From positions 248,001 to 312,000 of the forward strand of contig NZ_JADDUE010000003.1 of NCBI RefSeq assembly GCF_016526145.1: 64,000 nt of DNA. The letters run 5' to 3'. The first letter of the stretch is position 1. Each line of letters starts with the position of its first letter. The DNA comes from Saccharopolyspora galaxeae (GTDB lineage: Bacteria; Actinomycetota; Actinomycetes; Mycobacteriales; Pseudonocardiaceae). A program made the translations under genes and the position numbers. The notes beneath the pieces were generated by a model that was given only the letters and a program-made list of their open reading frames with translations, was not told the origin of the DNA and did no database searches. Positions 51,578-59,324 of this stretch are shown here, in pieces.

Positions 51578-53053
51578 TCAGCTGGTTCGGGACACGGCGT
51601 CCGGCGCGGACTCGCGTTCCGGTGCGGACTCCGTCCACATTGGAGGGATGGTGGTGGCGAGACCGGCGACGGCCACCGCGCGCAGCAGCCGCCGGATCTG
51701 GTGCACGTAGTCGTCGAGCACCGCCGCTGCCGCCGCGGTGCCGGGAAAGCGGCACGTCACGTCGATGCCGTTGTGGTTGCGGTTGACCCAGAGGTAAACC
51801 TCGTCCGCCGAAGTGGCGGGCGCGTGCAGCGCTTGCGCGTTCCAGTCGTCCCAGTTGCACGCGCCTGGACTGGCGCGCATGTCCATGTAGGACAGCACGA
51901 AGCGCGGCACGAGCTCGGTCCCGAGCAGTTCGGAGACCTTCGGCAGCGGAACCGCCGACAACGGCTTCGCCGTGCGCAACGCGTTGCCCGCGGTGGGCAG
52001 CATTTCGAGCACGTCGGCTCCGCCGGTGATGCTCTCGGGAGTGCGCAGCTGGATCGGTGCGACACCGACGAACCAGCCGACCGACTGCGCCCACCGCTGC
52101 GCGGAACGAGTGTGCAGCAGCAGCAACGTGCGGAACGTGGTCTGCTGCGACATCAGGTTCGCGACCGTGCCGAGGGTCGCCAGCACGCCGGAATACACGC
52201 TGCCGCCGTTGCGGCGGCACGAGGTCTCCAGCGCGTCGGCGCCCTCTTCGTCCAACAGCCGTCGGCAGAATCCGCGTTGCGGCCCCGAAAAACCGGACAC
52301 CACGGGGTCCACCCGCAGGTCCGCGCCCGCCAGCGGCAGCGGGAAGCTCGGCAGCTCGCCTCCGCAGGAGGCGACGAAATCCGCCCACTCGCCCACGATC
52401 TCGTCGGAGCGCTCGAATCCATCGGTGAAAACCCGCTCTTCGGCGCAGAAATCGACGTAGCTGCCGACCTCGGCCAGCTCCGCGCCGCGCCCTTCGCGCT
52501 CGGCCGCGTAGAGCTCCTGAACCTCGTGCGCCGCCAGCAGGATCGAGTACCCGTCCACGTTCCCGTGATCGAACGCCATGCACAGCGTCACCGAGTCGGC
52601 GCGCGAGATCGTTGCGAACACGTAGGACGGCCAGCCGGTGGGGTCGGTGTGCGCGTTGAACATCGCGCGCAGCTCGGCGGTGATCTCCTCATCGGCATCG
52701 AAGTCGCCGATTTCCTTGCGGGACAACGAAAGCCGTCCCGGACCCCAGGTGCGACGCCGGAGCTCGCCAGCTTGATGGGTGAGTTCGCTGCGCAGCGACT
52801 CGTGCCGGTCCAGCCAGCGCAGCACGGCAGCACGAAGTGCGGTTTCGTCCAGCTCGCCCGGAAGATCGAACCCGACGGCCAGCCAACTCGGCTGGGCGGT
52901 CTCCGCGGCGGCGTGGTTGCGGAGGTGGTCCTCCTGCAGGTGCGACGGCGGGCGGTCGTCGTCCCGCGGCCGGGCCGCTGCGGCAGGCACGACGGTCCAC
53001 CGCGTCATCGCGCCCGGTCGAACCTGGTAGTCCGCGATCTCCGTGAACTTCAT
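51578..53053 (-). CDS. Stand-alone condensation-domain acyltransferase (PapA-like), first of a pair
   Basis: A 491-residue homologue of the next gene. The active-site motif is MAFDHGNVDGYSILL, again Asp-His-x3-Asp-Gly. MKFTEIADYQVRPG opens the chain, and the C-terminal half has LSYMDMRASPG at the DFGWG position. Both proteins share RWTVVPA/VEWRPT and HLQEDHLRN/PIQESHLRR N-terminal blocks, so the pair arose by duplication. No carrier protein, adenylation domain or polyketide synthase is in the window, so the acyl donor comes from elsewhere. The ribosome site before ATG is weak. Confidence 0.85.
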   Translation of the reverse strand: MKFTEIADYQVRPGAMTRWTVVPAAAARPRDDDRPPSHLQEDHLRNHAAAETAQPSWLAVGFDLPGELDETALRAAVLRWLDRHESLRSELTHQAGELRRRTWGPGRLSLSRKEIGDFDADEEITAELRAMFNAHTDPTGWPSYVFATISRADSVTLCMAFDHGNVDGYSILLAAHEVQELYAAEREGRGAELAEVGSYVDFCAEERVFTDGFERSDEIVGEWADFVASCGGELPSFPLPLAGADLRVDPVVSGFSGPQRGFCRRLLDEEGADALETSCRRNGGSVYSGVLATLGTVANLMSQQTTFRTLLLLHTRSAQRWAQSVGWFVGVAPIQLRTPESITGGADVLEMLPTAGNALRTAKPLSAVPLPKVSELLGTELVPRFVLSYMDMRASPGACNWDDWNAQALHAPATSADEVYLWVNRNHNGIDVTCRFPGTAAAAAVLDDYVHQIRRLLRAVAVAGLATTIPPMWTESAPERESAPDAVSRTS

Positions 53054-53396
53054 GCCACCCACTCGCAATTCGACGGCACCGATTCCCACCGCGTCGGCTC
53101 AATGCGTCGCCAGGCCGATGCGCGGATGGGGACCGCGATAATGCCGCAAACCGAATCCATTGCAGCCCCCGGGACACTTATGCGCCTGTGCACTGGGAAA
53201 ACGACGATTAAATCCACGAAGTGAAACTTTGCACTGGCGCTCGCGCATACCACGAACGAGTGACGAAAAGTGGTGTCAATACAATTGTTCAGCGATCAAG
53301 GGAATTTTTGCCCCAGCTTGCCAATTCGATCGCAAGAACAGCCGGAAACTCGCTCAAATCGGACGAATAACACCGCAATACGCGCAGGCACGAAAA
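53054..53396. other. AT-rich region upstream of the acyltransferase pair
   Basis: A 343-base region of clearly lower GC than its neighbours, especially 53200-53390. It contains a leftward TTGACA (53273-53278 on the complementary strand), a good -35 box, but no well-spaced -10. It probably carries the operon promoter. Small open frames here have no support. Confidence 0.45.
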
Positions 53397-53439
53397 GAGC
53401 GGACCGCTCGCCCGTTCTTGCCGGGCCAACGGTCCGCTC
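53397..53439. terminator. Hairpin of the GAGCGGACCG family
   Basis: GAGCGGACCG at 53397-53406 pairs with 53430-53439. It is preceded by AAAA and followed by CCTTGG. It ends the leftward Lrp transcript and is related to the hairpins at 651-701 and 762-802. Confidence 0.65.
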
Positions 53440-53490
53440 CCTTGGTTTCCGCCCCGCCTCCAGGGCTCAGTCCACTACGGCCAGTGGCGC

Positions 53491-53955
53491 TCAGATCTGC
53501 GGCGGGCGGTGTTCGTACGGTGTGGACAGCACGACGGTCGTGCGGGTGGAGACCTTCGCGCACTCCCGGATCTGGCGCAGCAGATCCTCCAGCCCCAGCG
53601 GGGATTCCACCCGCACCTGCAGGATGTAGGACTCGTCGCCCGCCACCGAGTAGCAGGACTCGATCTGCGGCAGGTGCTCCAGCCGCTGCGGGTAATCGTC
53701 CGGCGCCGCGGGATCTATCGGGGTCAGCGAGATGAACGCGGTCATCGGCAGCCCGATCTGCTCACCGTCCACTTTGGCCACATAGCCCTGCAGCGCGCCG
53801 CGCTGCTCCAGCCGCCGGACCCGCTGGTGCACGGCGGACACGCTCAGGCCCACCCGTTCGGCGAGATCGGTGAAGCTGCACCGGCCGTCGTGCACGAGTT
53901 CGCGCAGGATCGCCCGGTCGGTCGCTTCCAGCTCGCCAGTGTTGCGGTCGTTCAC
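53491..53955 (-). CDS. Lrp/AsnC-family transcriptional regulator
   Basis: A 154-residue Lrp-type protein. HTH: CSFTDLAERVGLSVSAVHQRVRRLEQRGALQGY; then the RAM effector domain (MTAFISLTP, ESCYSVAGDESYILQVRVES, STRTTVVLS). It senses amino acids and controls their metabolism. The GTG start overlaps the upstream TGA of the Xaa-Pro peptidase gene (GTGA), so the two are translationally coupled. The regulator may respond to amino acids released by that peptidase. Confidence 0.93.
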   Translation of the reverse strand: MNDRNTGELEATDRAILRELVHDGRCSFTDLAERVGLSVSAVHQRVRRLEQRGALQGYVAKVDGEQIGLPMTAFISLTPIDPAAPDDYPQRLEHLPQIESCYSVAGDESYILQVRVESPLGLEDLLRQIRECAKVSTRTTVVLSTPYEHRPPQI

Positions 53956-55100
53956 GCGGGTAGCACCACCAGCTCGTGCGGTTGTTCGTTGACGCTGTCC
54001 ACCCCGTCCTCGGTGACGATCACGATGTCCTCGATCCGGGCGCCCCAGCGGCCTTCCTGGTAGATGCCGGGCTCGATGCTGAAAGCCATGCCCGGCTCCA
54101 GTTCGAGGCGGTTCCCGGCGACCACGTACGGCTCCTCGTGCACGTCGAGGCCGATGCCGTGCCCGGTGCGGTGGATGAACTCCCGCCCGAACCCGGCGGC
54201 TGCGATCGGTTCCCGCGCGGCCGCGTCGATCGACTCCGCGGTGGCGCCGGGACGCACCGCTTGCACCGCGGCCTGCTGGGCCGCCTGCAACACCGCGTAG
54301 GTGTCGCGCACGTCCGGCTGCGACGGTTCCCCCACCGCGTAGGTGCGGGTGCAGTCCGAGTTGTAGCCCGACGGGATCGGCCCGCCGATGTCGACGACCA
54401 CCACGTCGCCGCGCTCGATCACGCGGTCCGACAGCGCGTGGTGCGGGCTCGCGCCGTTCGCGGCGGAACCGACGATGACGAAGTCGGCCTCGGTGTGGCC
54501 CTCCTCGACGATGGCGGCGGCGATGTCCGCACCCACCTGCGCCTCGGTGCGCCCCGCGGTGAGGAACTCGGCCATCCGCGCGTGCACGCGGTCGATCGCC
54601 GCGCCCGCGGTGCGCAGCGCCTCCACCTCGGACGGGTCCTTGCGCATCCGCAGCTCGCGCAGCACCGGACCGGCCAGCGCCTGCTCGCCGCCGACCGCGG
54701 CTTGCAGCGGCAAGGCGTGCAGCGCGGGCATCACATCGGCGACCCCGACCCGCGAGGGCTGGCGCTCGCGCCGCAGCAGGTCCGCGACCAGCGCGTGCGG
54801 GTCCTCGCCGTCGACCCAGGTCACCACCTCGACGCCGAGGTCGTCAGCGGGCACGTCGTGGTAGCCGGGCGCTTCCAGCTTCGGCAGCACCAGCACCGGC
54901 GCGGCTTCGGAACCGGCCGCGGGCAGCACCAGCGTGCTCAGCCGCTCGAACGATTCCCCGCGGACTCCCAGCAGGTATTGCAGATCCGAACCGGGCGTGA
55001 TCAGCAGGGCGTCCAGGTTCGCGTCCGCGGCGGTGGCCGCGGCGCGGTCCAGCCTGGCGGAGAGCACCGCGGGATCCTGCTTGAGCGAGACAGTGGCCAT
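53952..55100 (-). CDS. Xaa-Pro peptidase family protein (M24)
   Basis: A 382-residue pita-bread metallopeptidase with an N-terminal creatinase-like domain. The five metal ligands are visible: Asp in VVVDIGGPIPSGYNSD, Asp in CTRTYAVG, His in HRTGHGIGLDVHEEPY, Glu in SIEPGIY and Glu in ARIEDIVIV. It removes N-terminal residues before proline. ATG is chosen at the family start. A -10-like TAGGCT lies eight bases upstream with no ribosome site, so a leaderless mRNA is likely. The stop overlaps the lrp-type gene. Confidence 0.93.
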   Translation of the reverse strand: MATVSLKQDPAVLSARLDRAAATAADANLDALLITPGSDLQYLLGVRGESFERLSTLVLPAAGSEAAPVLVLPKLEAPGYHDVPADDLGVEVVTWVDGEDPHALVADLLRRERQPSRVGVADVMPALHALPLQAAVGGEQALAGPVLRELRMRKDPSEVEALRTAGAAIDRVHARMAEFLTAGRTEAQVGADIAAAIVEEGHTEADFVIVGSAANGASPHHALSDRVIERGDVVVVDIGGPIPSGYNSDCTRTYAVGEPSQPDVRDTYAVLQAAQQAAVQAVRPGATAESIDAAAREPIAAAGFGREFIHRTGHGIGLDVHEEPYVVAGNRLELEPGMAFSIEPGIYQEGRWGARIEDIVIVTEDGVDSVNEQPHELVVLPA

Positions 55101-55489
55101 GGCCGCCAAGCCTAACCACGCCGACCCCGGACGCCAGGGCGGTGGTTCGCCTCGTTCCGCCGGGAACCGGCCGGTGACGAGGAGTCGTTCCGGTGCCCGG
55201 GCGACCGGCACCGCTTCGCGGAACCTGCTGCGGGAAGCCCCGGGTGCTTGATCTTCGTCGGGTCGGCGGCGGAGGTTCCGCCACCCGGGCGCTCCCGCGA
55301 ACAAGCCCGAACCCGGGTCCGAGGAAACCGGGGCGGGAGAGGGAGAGCACCCCCGCCCCGGCCCTCTGCACCCGGCCGGCGTCGCGGTCCGGGGCCGCGT
55401 TCGTCCGGCCGGGCAAGGCCCGGCCACCGGTCGGGGTGCGGTGGCGGGCCGGCTCGAGCTGCCGGGATTGATCAGGCTGCCGAGGTCGG
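55101..55489. other. Intergenic stretch with a strong hairpin
   Basis: No gene is supported. CCGGGGCGGG at 55328-55337 pairs with 55352-55361 (10-bp stem, 14-base loop) and is a likely terminator for the leftward small-protein gene. The right-hand part is Arg/Pro-rich noise in all frames. Confidence 0.5.
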
Positions 55490-55804
55490 TCAGCCGCAAG
55501 CCGCGGGTTCGGGCGGCCACACGAGTTCGTCGTCCGGCGGTGCGATCTCGTCGTCCGCGGTCAGGCAGGACGTGCACACGGACCGCTGCTCCCCCTCCAG
55601 CAGCGGTCCGCGCTGCGGCGAACCGGTCAGCACCCGGTCCACCTGGCCGCACAGCGGGTAGCCGCACTTCGCGACGAGGACCGGGCCCCACTCATCGCGC
55701 GAGACCAGATGCCACCGGGACCCCCGCACCGGTGCCATCCACGCCCATTCGATCCCCTCAGCGGACACGCCGCCCGCGCCCGCGGCGGCATCTTGGATGT
55801 CCAT
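55490..55804 (-). CDS. Small Cys-rich hypothetical protein
   Basis: A 104-residue protein with four Cys as KCGYPLCGQ and SVCTSC, spaced like a structural zinc site, inside a Trp-rich N-terminal part (IEWAWMAPVRGSRWHLV). The tail is acidic (ADDEIAPPDDELVWPPEP). Related small proteins lie near DUF397/XRE genes in other actinomycetes, and one is 380 bases away here. The ATG start is supported by a leaderless-type -10 TAGAGT seven bases upstream (55812-55817). Function unknown. Confidence 0.65.
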   Translation of the reverse strand: MDIQDAAAGAGGVSAEGIEWAWMAPVRGSRWHLVSRDEWGPVLVAKCGYPLCGQVDRVLTGSPQRGPLLEGEQRSVCTSCLTADDEIAPPDDELVWPPEPAACG

Positions 55805-56186
55805 GCGTCCGACTCTATGAGCGTGCACGGGCCGGGAGTGACAATCATCTGACAACGCTCGGGCGTGGCGCGGGGCGGCGCCCGCGGTGCCCTTCGGGCA
55901 CCTGCACCGCGTTGGGACGGCATCAGGATGGTGGTGCCCGAATCGCGAGCCGGGAATATTCATCATTGCTCCTCCGCGCTGAATTCAGTCATGTGACGTG
56001 AGTTTTCCGCCAGGGCGGTGCTCGAACGCCGGAACCATGCCGGTATGGTTTTACCGACGTTCGCCGGAACTGTTTGCTCGATCAGCATGACTGTCAGCGC
56101 CGCGGCAACACCAATGCTGCGTTCGCGTGATCATCGGCCCGCGCATCGGTGCCGCTATCGGCGCTGCCCGGAGAAACGGAATCAAC
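55805..56186. other. Divergent intergenic region before the XRE gene
   Basis: No gene is supported. GGTGCCC-TTC-GGGCACC (55886-55902) is a small perfect hairpin. The region 55950-56120 is less GC-rich and probably holds the XRE promoter. The leftward -10 TAGAGT at 55812-55817 serves the small Cys-rich gene. Confidence 0.45.
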
Positions 56187-57041
56187 ATGAACAGAACCGC
56201 AGGTACGCCCCGGGCGAGGGCGCTGTCCGCCGCATTGCGGGAAACCCGCCGCGCGAGCGGAGTCGGGTTGCGCGCACTCTCCCGTCAACTGGAACTTTCG
56301 CACACCCAATTGTCACATTGGGAGAACGGCAGCCGGGTGCCGAGCATCGAGACCGTCGCCATGATCCTCGCCGCGCTGCGGGTGCCGTCCGGCGACCGGG
56401 AACGCATCCTCGACCTCGCCCGCAACACCACCGAACCGAACTGGCTCACCGTCGGGCTCGCCGGGATCCCGCAACAACTCGCCGGAGCCATCGAGAGCGA
56501 GCGGGCGGCATCGGCGATGTCCCAGTGGTCCCCGATGATGGTTCCCGGACTGCTGCAAACACCCGATTTCACGCGCGCCATGATGTGGGATGGCACGCTG
56601 CCTCCGGAGGAGGAGGACATCCGGCTGATGGTTCGGTCCGGTCGCAGCGAAGTCCTCACTCGTAGTGATCCACTGCGGTTCGAGGCCATCGTCAGCGAGG
56701 TCGTGCTGCGGCAGAACATTGCCACTCCGCGGGTCATGGCCGAGCAGTTCGGCCACCTGATCGAGATGAGCGAACGCCCGAACATCACAATCCGTCTGGT
56801 TCCACTTGAGACCGGCTACCACCCCGGGCTGTCCGGACCGTTCGTGCTCTACGATTTCCCGGCGGCGCCACCCGTGGTCCATTTTGAACATTTCAGTTCG
56901 GGAGCATTCGTACCTACCGAACACGACGTCAACGAGCACCGGCAGGCTCTCAAGGAAATCCGAAAACTTGCCTTTGATCAGTCGGAATCGCTAAGGTTCA
57001 TCGAGCAGGCTCGCAATGATTGGGAGAGTCACGATGAGTGA
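56187..57041 (+). CDS. XRE-family regulator with a DUF5753 domain
   Basis: A 284-residue protein: HTH in residues 10-62 (LRALSRQLELSHTQLSHWENGSRVPSIETVAMIL) and a DUF5753 ligand domain (SQWSPMMVPGLLQTPDFTRAMM..., LPLETGYHPGLSGPFVLYDF). With DUF397 partners this family forms the actinomycete regulator/effector pairs exemplified by BldB-like and AbaA-orfA systems involved in development and antibiotics. Its stop overlaps the first DUF397 gene (ATGAGTGA). Confidence 0.93.
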   Translation: MNRTAGTPRARALSAALRETRRASGVGLRALSRQLELSHTQLSHWENGSRVPSIETVAMILAALRVPSGDRERILDLARNTTEPNWLTVGLAGIPQQLAGAIESERAASAMSQWSPMMVPGLLQTPDFTRAMMWDGTLPPEEEDIRLMVRSGRSEVLTRSDPLRFEAIVSEVVLRQNIATPRVMAEQFGHLIEMSERPNITIRLVPLETGYHPGLSGPFVLYDFPAAPPVVHFEHFSSGAFVPTEHDVNEHRQALKEIRKLAFDQSESLRFIEQARNDWESHDE

Positions 57042-57210
57042 ACCGTACTGGCAGAAGTCCAGCTACACGCACCCCAACGGCGAATGCGTCGAACTGTCCG
57101 TCCCGCGCGGCCGAGTGCGCGACTCCAAAGACCCGAACGGACCAGTGCTACAGATCGACGTACCGACACTGCTCACCGCCGTCCGGCAGGGACGCTTCGA
57201 CCGCCGGTGA
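57034..57210 (+). CDS. DUF397 protein, copy 1
   Basis: A 58-residue DUF397 protein: WQKSSYTHPNGECVELSV, then RVRDSKDPNGPVLQIDVPTLLTAVRQGRF. DUF397 proteins partner DUF5753-type XRE regulators. The ATG lies inside the end of the regulator gene (eight-base overlap), so the two are co-translated. Length and motifs are normal. Confidence 0.93.
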   Translation: MSEPYWQKSSYTHPNGECVELSVPRGRVRDSKDPNGPVLQIDVPTLLTAVRQGRFDRR

Positions 57211-57302
57211 CCGCACACCGGGCCGGTGAGCAGCACACGACCCCGCCGCTCACCGGCCCCGGGCAGCCCCAACACCGCGAACGGCGAGCAGGAGAGCCGA
57301 AC

Positions 57303-57479
57303 ATGAGCCAAATGCGCTGGCAGAAATCCAGCCGGTCCCACCCGAACAGCAACTGCGTCGAACTGTCCATTCCGCGCGGCCGAGTGCGCGACTCCAAGGA
57401 CCCAGAAGGCCCGACGCTGCCCGTCGATGTCCCGACGCTGCTCACCGCCATCCGGCAGGGGCGCTTCGACGCACCGTGA
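57303..57479 (+). CDS. DUF397 protein, copy 2
   Basis: A 58-residue tandem duplicate of the preceding gene (WQKSSRSHPNSNCVELSI ... RVRDSKDPEGPTLPVDVPTLLTAIRQGRF), about 70% identical by eye. GGAGAG precedes the ATG. The 92-base spacer has no terminator. One regulator with two DUF397 partners suggests alternative complexes. Confidence 0.93.
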   Translation: MSQMRWQKSSRSHPNSNCVELSIPRGRVRDSKDPEGPTLPVDVPTLLTAIRQGRFDAP

Positions 57480-57529
57480 GCGCTGCGGGCTCCGGGGCGG
57501 CTGTCGGGGCGGCGTGACAGGGTGAGGTC

Positions 57530-58456
57530 GTGACGGGATCTCTCATGCTGATCGACGCCGCCGGGCTGTGGTTCCGGTCGTACTACGCGCTGCCGGAGTC
57601 GTTGACAGCGCCGGACGGGACGCCGGTGAACTCGGTGCGCGGGTTCTGCGACATGCTCGCCAAGCTCATCACCGAGCGGCGGCCGACGCGGCTCGTCGCC
57701 TGCCTGGACAACGACTGGCGGCCGCAGTTCCGCGTGGACGCGCTGCCGACCTACAAGACGCACCGGGTCGCCGAGGAAGATCCCGACGCCGAGGACGTTC
57801 CGGACACGCTCAGCCCGCAGATCCCGGTGATCCTCGACGTGCTCGACGCGCTCGGCATCGCCACCGCCGAAGCCGAGGGCTACGAGGCCGATGACGTGAT
57901 CGGAGTGCTCGCCGAGCGGGAACGCACCGACCCCGTCGAAGTCGTCACCGGCGACCGCGACCTGTTCCAGCTGGTGCGGCCGGAGCCCGCGCCGGTGCGG
58001 GTGATCTACGTCGGCGGCGGGCTGGCGAAGGCGCAGAACTACGGCCCGGCCGAACTCGCCGAGCGCTACGCGCTCGATCCTTCCCGGGCCGGGGACGCCT
58101 ACGCGGAAATGGCGGTGCTGCGCGGCGATCCGTCCGACGGCCTGCCCGGTGTCGCGGGCATCGGCGAGAAGACCGCCGCCAAGCTGATCACCGAATTCGG
58201 TTCGCTCGCCGCGCTGCTTTCCGCCGCCGAAGCCGGGGACAAGCGGCTGACCCCGCGAGTGCGCGGCAAACTCGCCGATTCCGCCGAATACCTGGCCGCG
58301 GCCCCGTCCGTGGTCCGCGTGGTCCGCGACGCCCCGGTCGTCCTCGACCGCCCCGACCCGCTCCCGAAATCCGCGGCCGACCCGGACCGCCTGACCGAAC
58401 TCGACCGCGCCTGGAACCTCGGCGGGCCGCTGGAACGCCTCACCGCCGCTTTCTGA
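57530..58456 (+). CDS. 5'-3' exonuclease (PolA N-terminal domain-like)
   Basis: A 308-residue stand-alone FEN/PIN-type nuclease. Acidic residues: LIDAAGLWFRSYYAL, ACLDNDWRPQFR, AEGYEADDVIGVLA and VTGDRDLFQLV. The H3TH DNA-binding motif is GLPGVAGIGEKTAAKLI. The FxxxR and YKxxR helical arch is seen in FRVDALPTYKTHR. It removes flaps and RNA primers in replication or repair, apart from a polymerase. GTG has GGTGAGG; an ATG at 57545 with GGGA is a second candidate. Confidence 0.93.
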   Translation: MTGSLMLIDAAGLWFRSYYALPESLTAPDGTPVNSVRGFCDMLAKLITERRPTRLVACLDNDWRPQFRVDALPTYKTHRVAEEDPDAEDVPDTLSPQIPVILDVLDALGIATAEAEGYEADDVIGVLAERERTDPVEVVTGDRDLFQLVRPEPAPVRVIYVGGGLAKAQNYGPAELAERYALDPSRAGDAYAEMAVLRGDPSDGLPGVAGIGEKTAAKLITEFGSLAALLSAAEAGDKRLTPRVRGKLADSAEYLAAAPSVVRVVRDAPVVLDRPDPLPKSAADPDRLTELDRAWNLGGPLERLTAAF

Positions 58457-58652
58457 TCCGCCGGGGCTGCACGAGCATTCGCCGGAGCGGTCCCGGCCGG
58501 AACGGATCAGCACGAGGGATTTCCCCGCTGCTCGGCGAGCGCTGCTCGCAACGTCCCGGCGAACACCCGGATTCCGGCGATTATCGCCTCGTCTTCGCGG
58601 CCACCCGAAAAAGGAGTGGTGAGCAGTCGGCGCGCACCGAAGAGGAGATCGC

Positions 58653-59300
58653 ATGTCCACGCCCGGGTTCGATCCGGAAACCGTCGATGAAATCGGATGC
58701 CCGGTCTGGATCAGCGAACTCGCCCACGACGATCCGAACCACCTCGTGCACGTGGTCCGCGACCTCGAACCGGCGCGCGCGCTGGAACTGCTGGGGGCCG
58801 ATCGGCAGTCGATCTCCTCTTGCGAACTGCCCGCCGAACGCCCCGACGAGCACACGTCGCTGCCCGGAGCCGCCATCGCGCCGCTGAACCCGACGGCGGT
58901 GCTGCTGGCCGGGCGAGTCGGCGACTGGACCTTCGTCTACGACGACCTCGGCCACACCCTCGGCTTCTTGAGGACCGCGGACCCGGACCTGGAAACCGCG
59001 CAAGTGCTCTCCGGCGAAGGCGCAGCAGCGGCGACCGGCTACGTCACGATCACCGGACAGGCCGGTTTCGTCTACGCCGTCGGCGGCGAGCTGCTCACCA
59101 ACGCGAGCGCGGTGTTCGAGTTGAGCGATCTCCCCGAGGACGCCCCGGCCGAAATCCGCGCCGCCTTCGAATCGGCGGGATCCTGCGATCCCGAGCTCGA
59201 CGACTACCTCGGCATCCGCGCGGTCTGCGCGCTGGCGGGGCTGCCCTGCGGACTGGAAGCCATCCGGGAGCTCCCGCTGCTGGTCGCACCGCTGGACTGA
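58653..59300 (+). CDS. DUF6461-like hypothetical protein
   Basis: A 215-residue soluble acidic protein. LVHVVRDLEPARALELLGA near the N-terminus and VLLAGRVGDWTFVYDDLGHTLGF resemble the DUF6461 family, often found in polymorphic-toxin or immunity-like settings of actinomycetes. Function unknown. GAGGAG precedes the ATG. It is 196 bases behind the exonuclease gene, with its own likely promoter. Confidence 0.65.
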   Translation: MSTPGFDPETVDEIGCPVWISELAHDDPNHLVHVVRDLEPARALELLGADRQSISSCELPAERPDEHTSLPGAAIAPLNPTAVLLAGRVGDWTFVYDDLGHTLGFLRTADPDLETAQVLSGEGAAAATGYVTITGQAGFVYAVGGELLTNASAVFELSDLPEDAPAEIRAAFESAGSCDPELDDYLGIRAVCALAGLPCGLEAIRELPLLVAPLD

Positions 59301-59324
59301 GGTGAACCGACCGCGTGGCGCGGA

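Noticed and set aside
50118-53053. A nonribosomal peptide synthetase cluster
   Set aside because: Only free-standing condensation domains are present; there are no adenylation, carrier or thioesterase domains in the neighbourhood.
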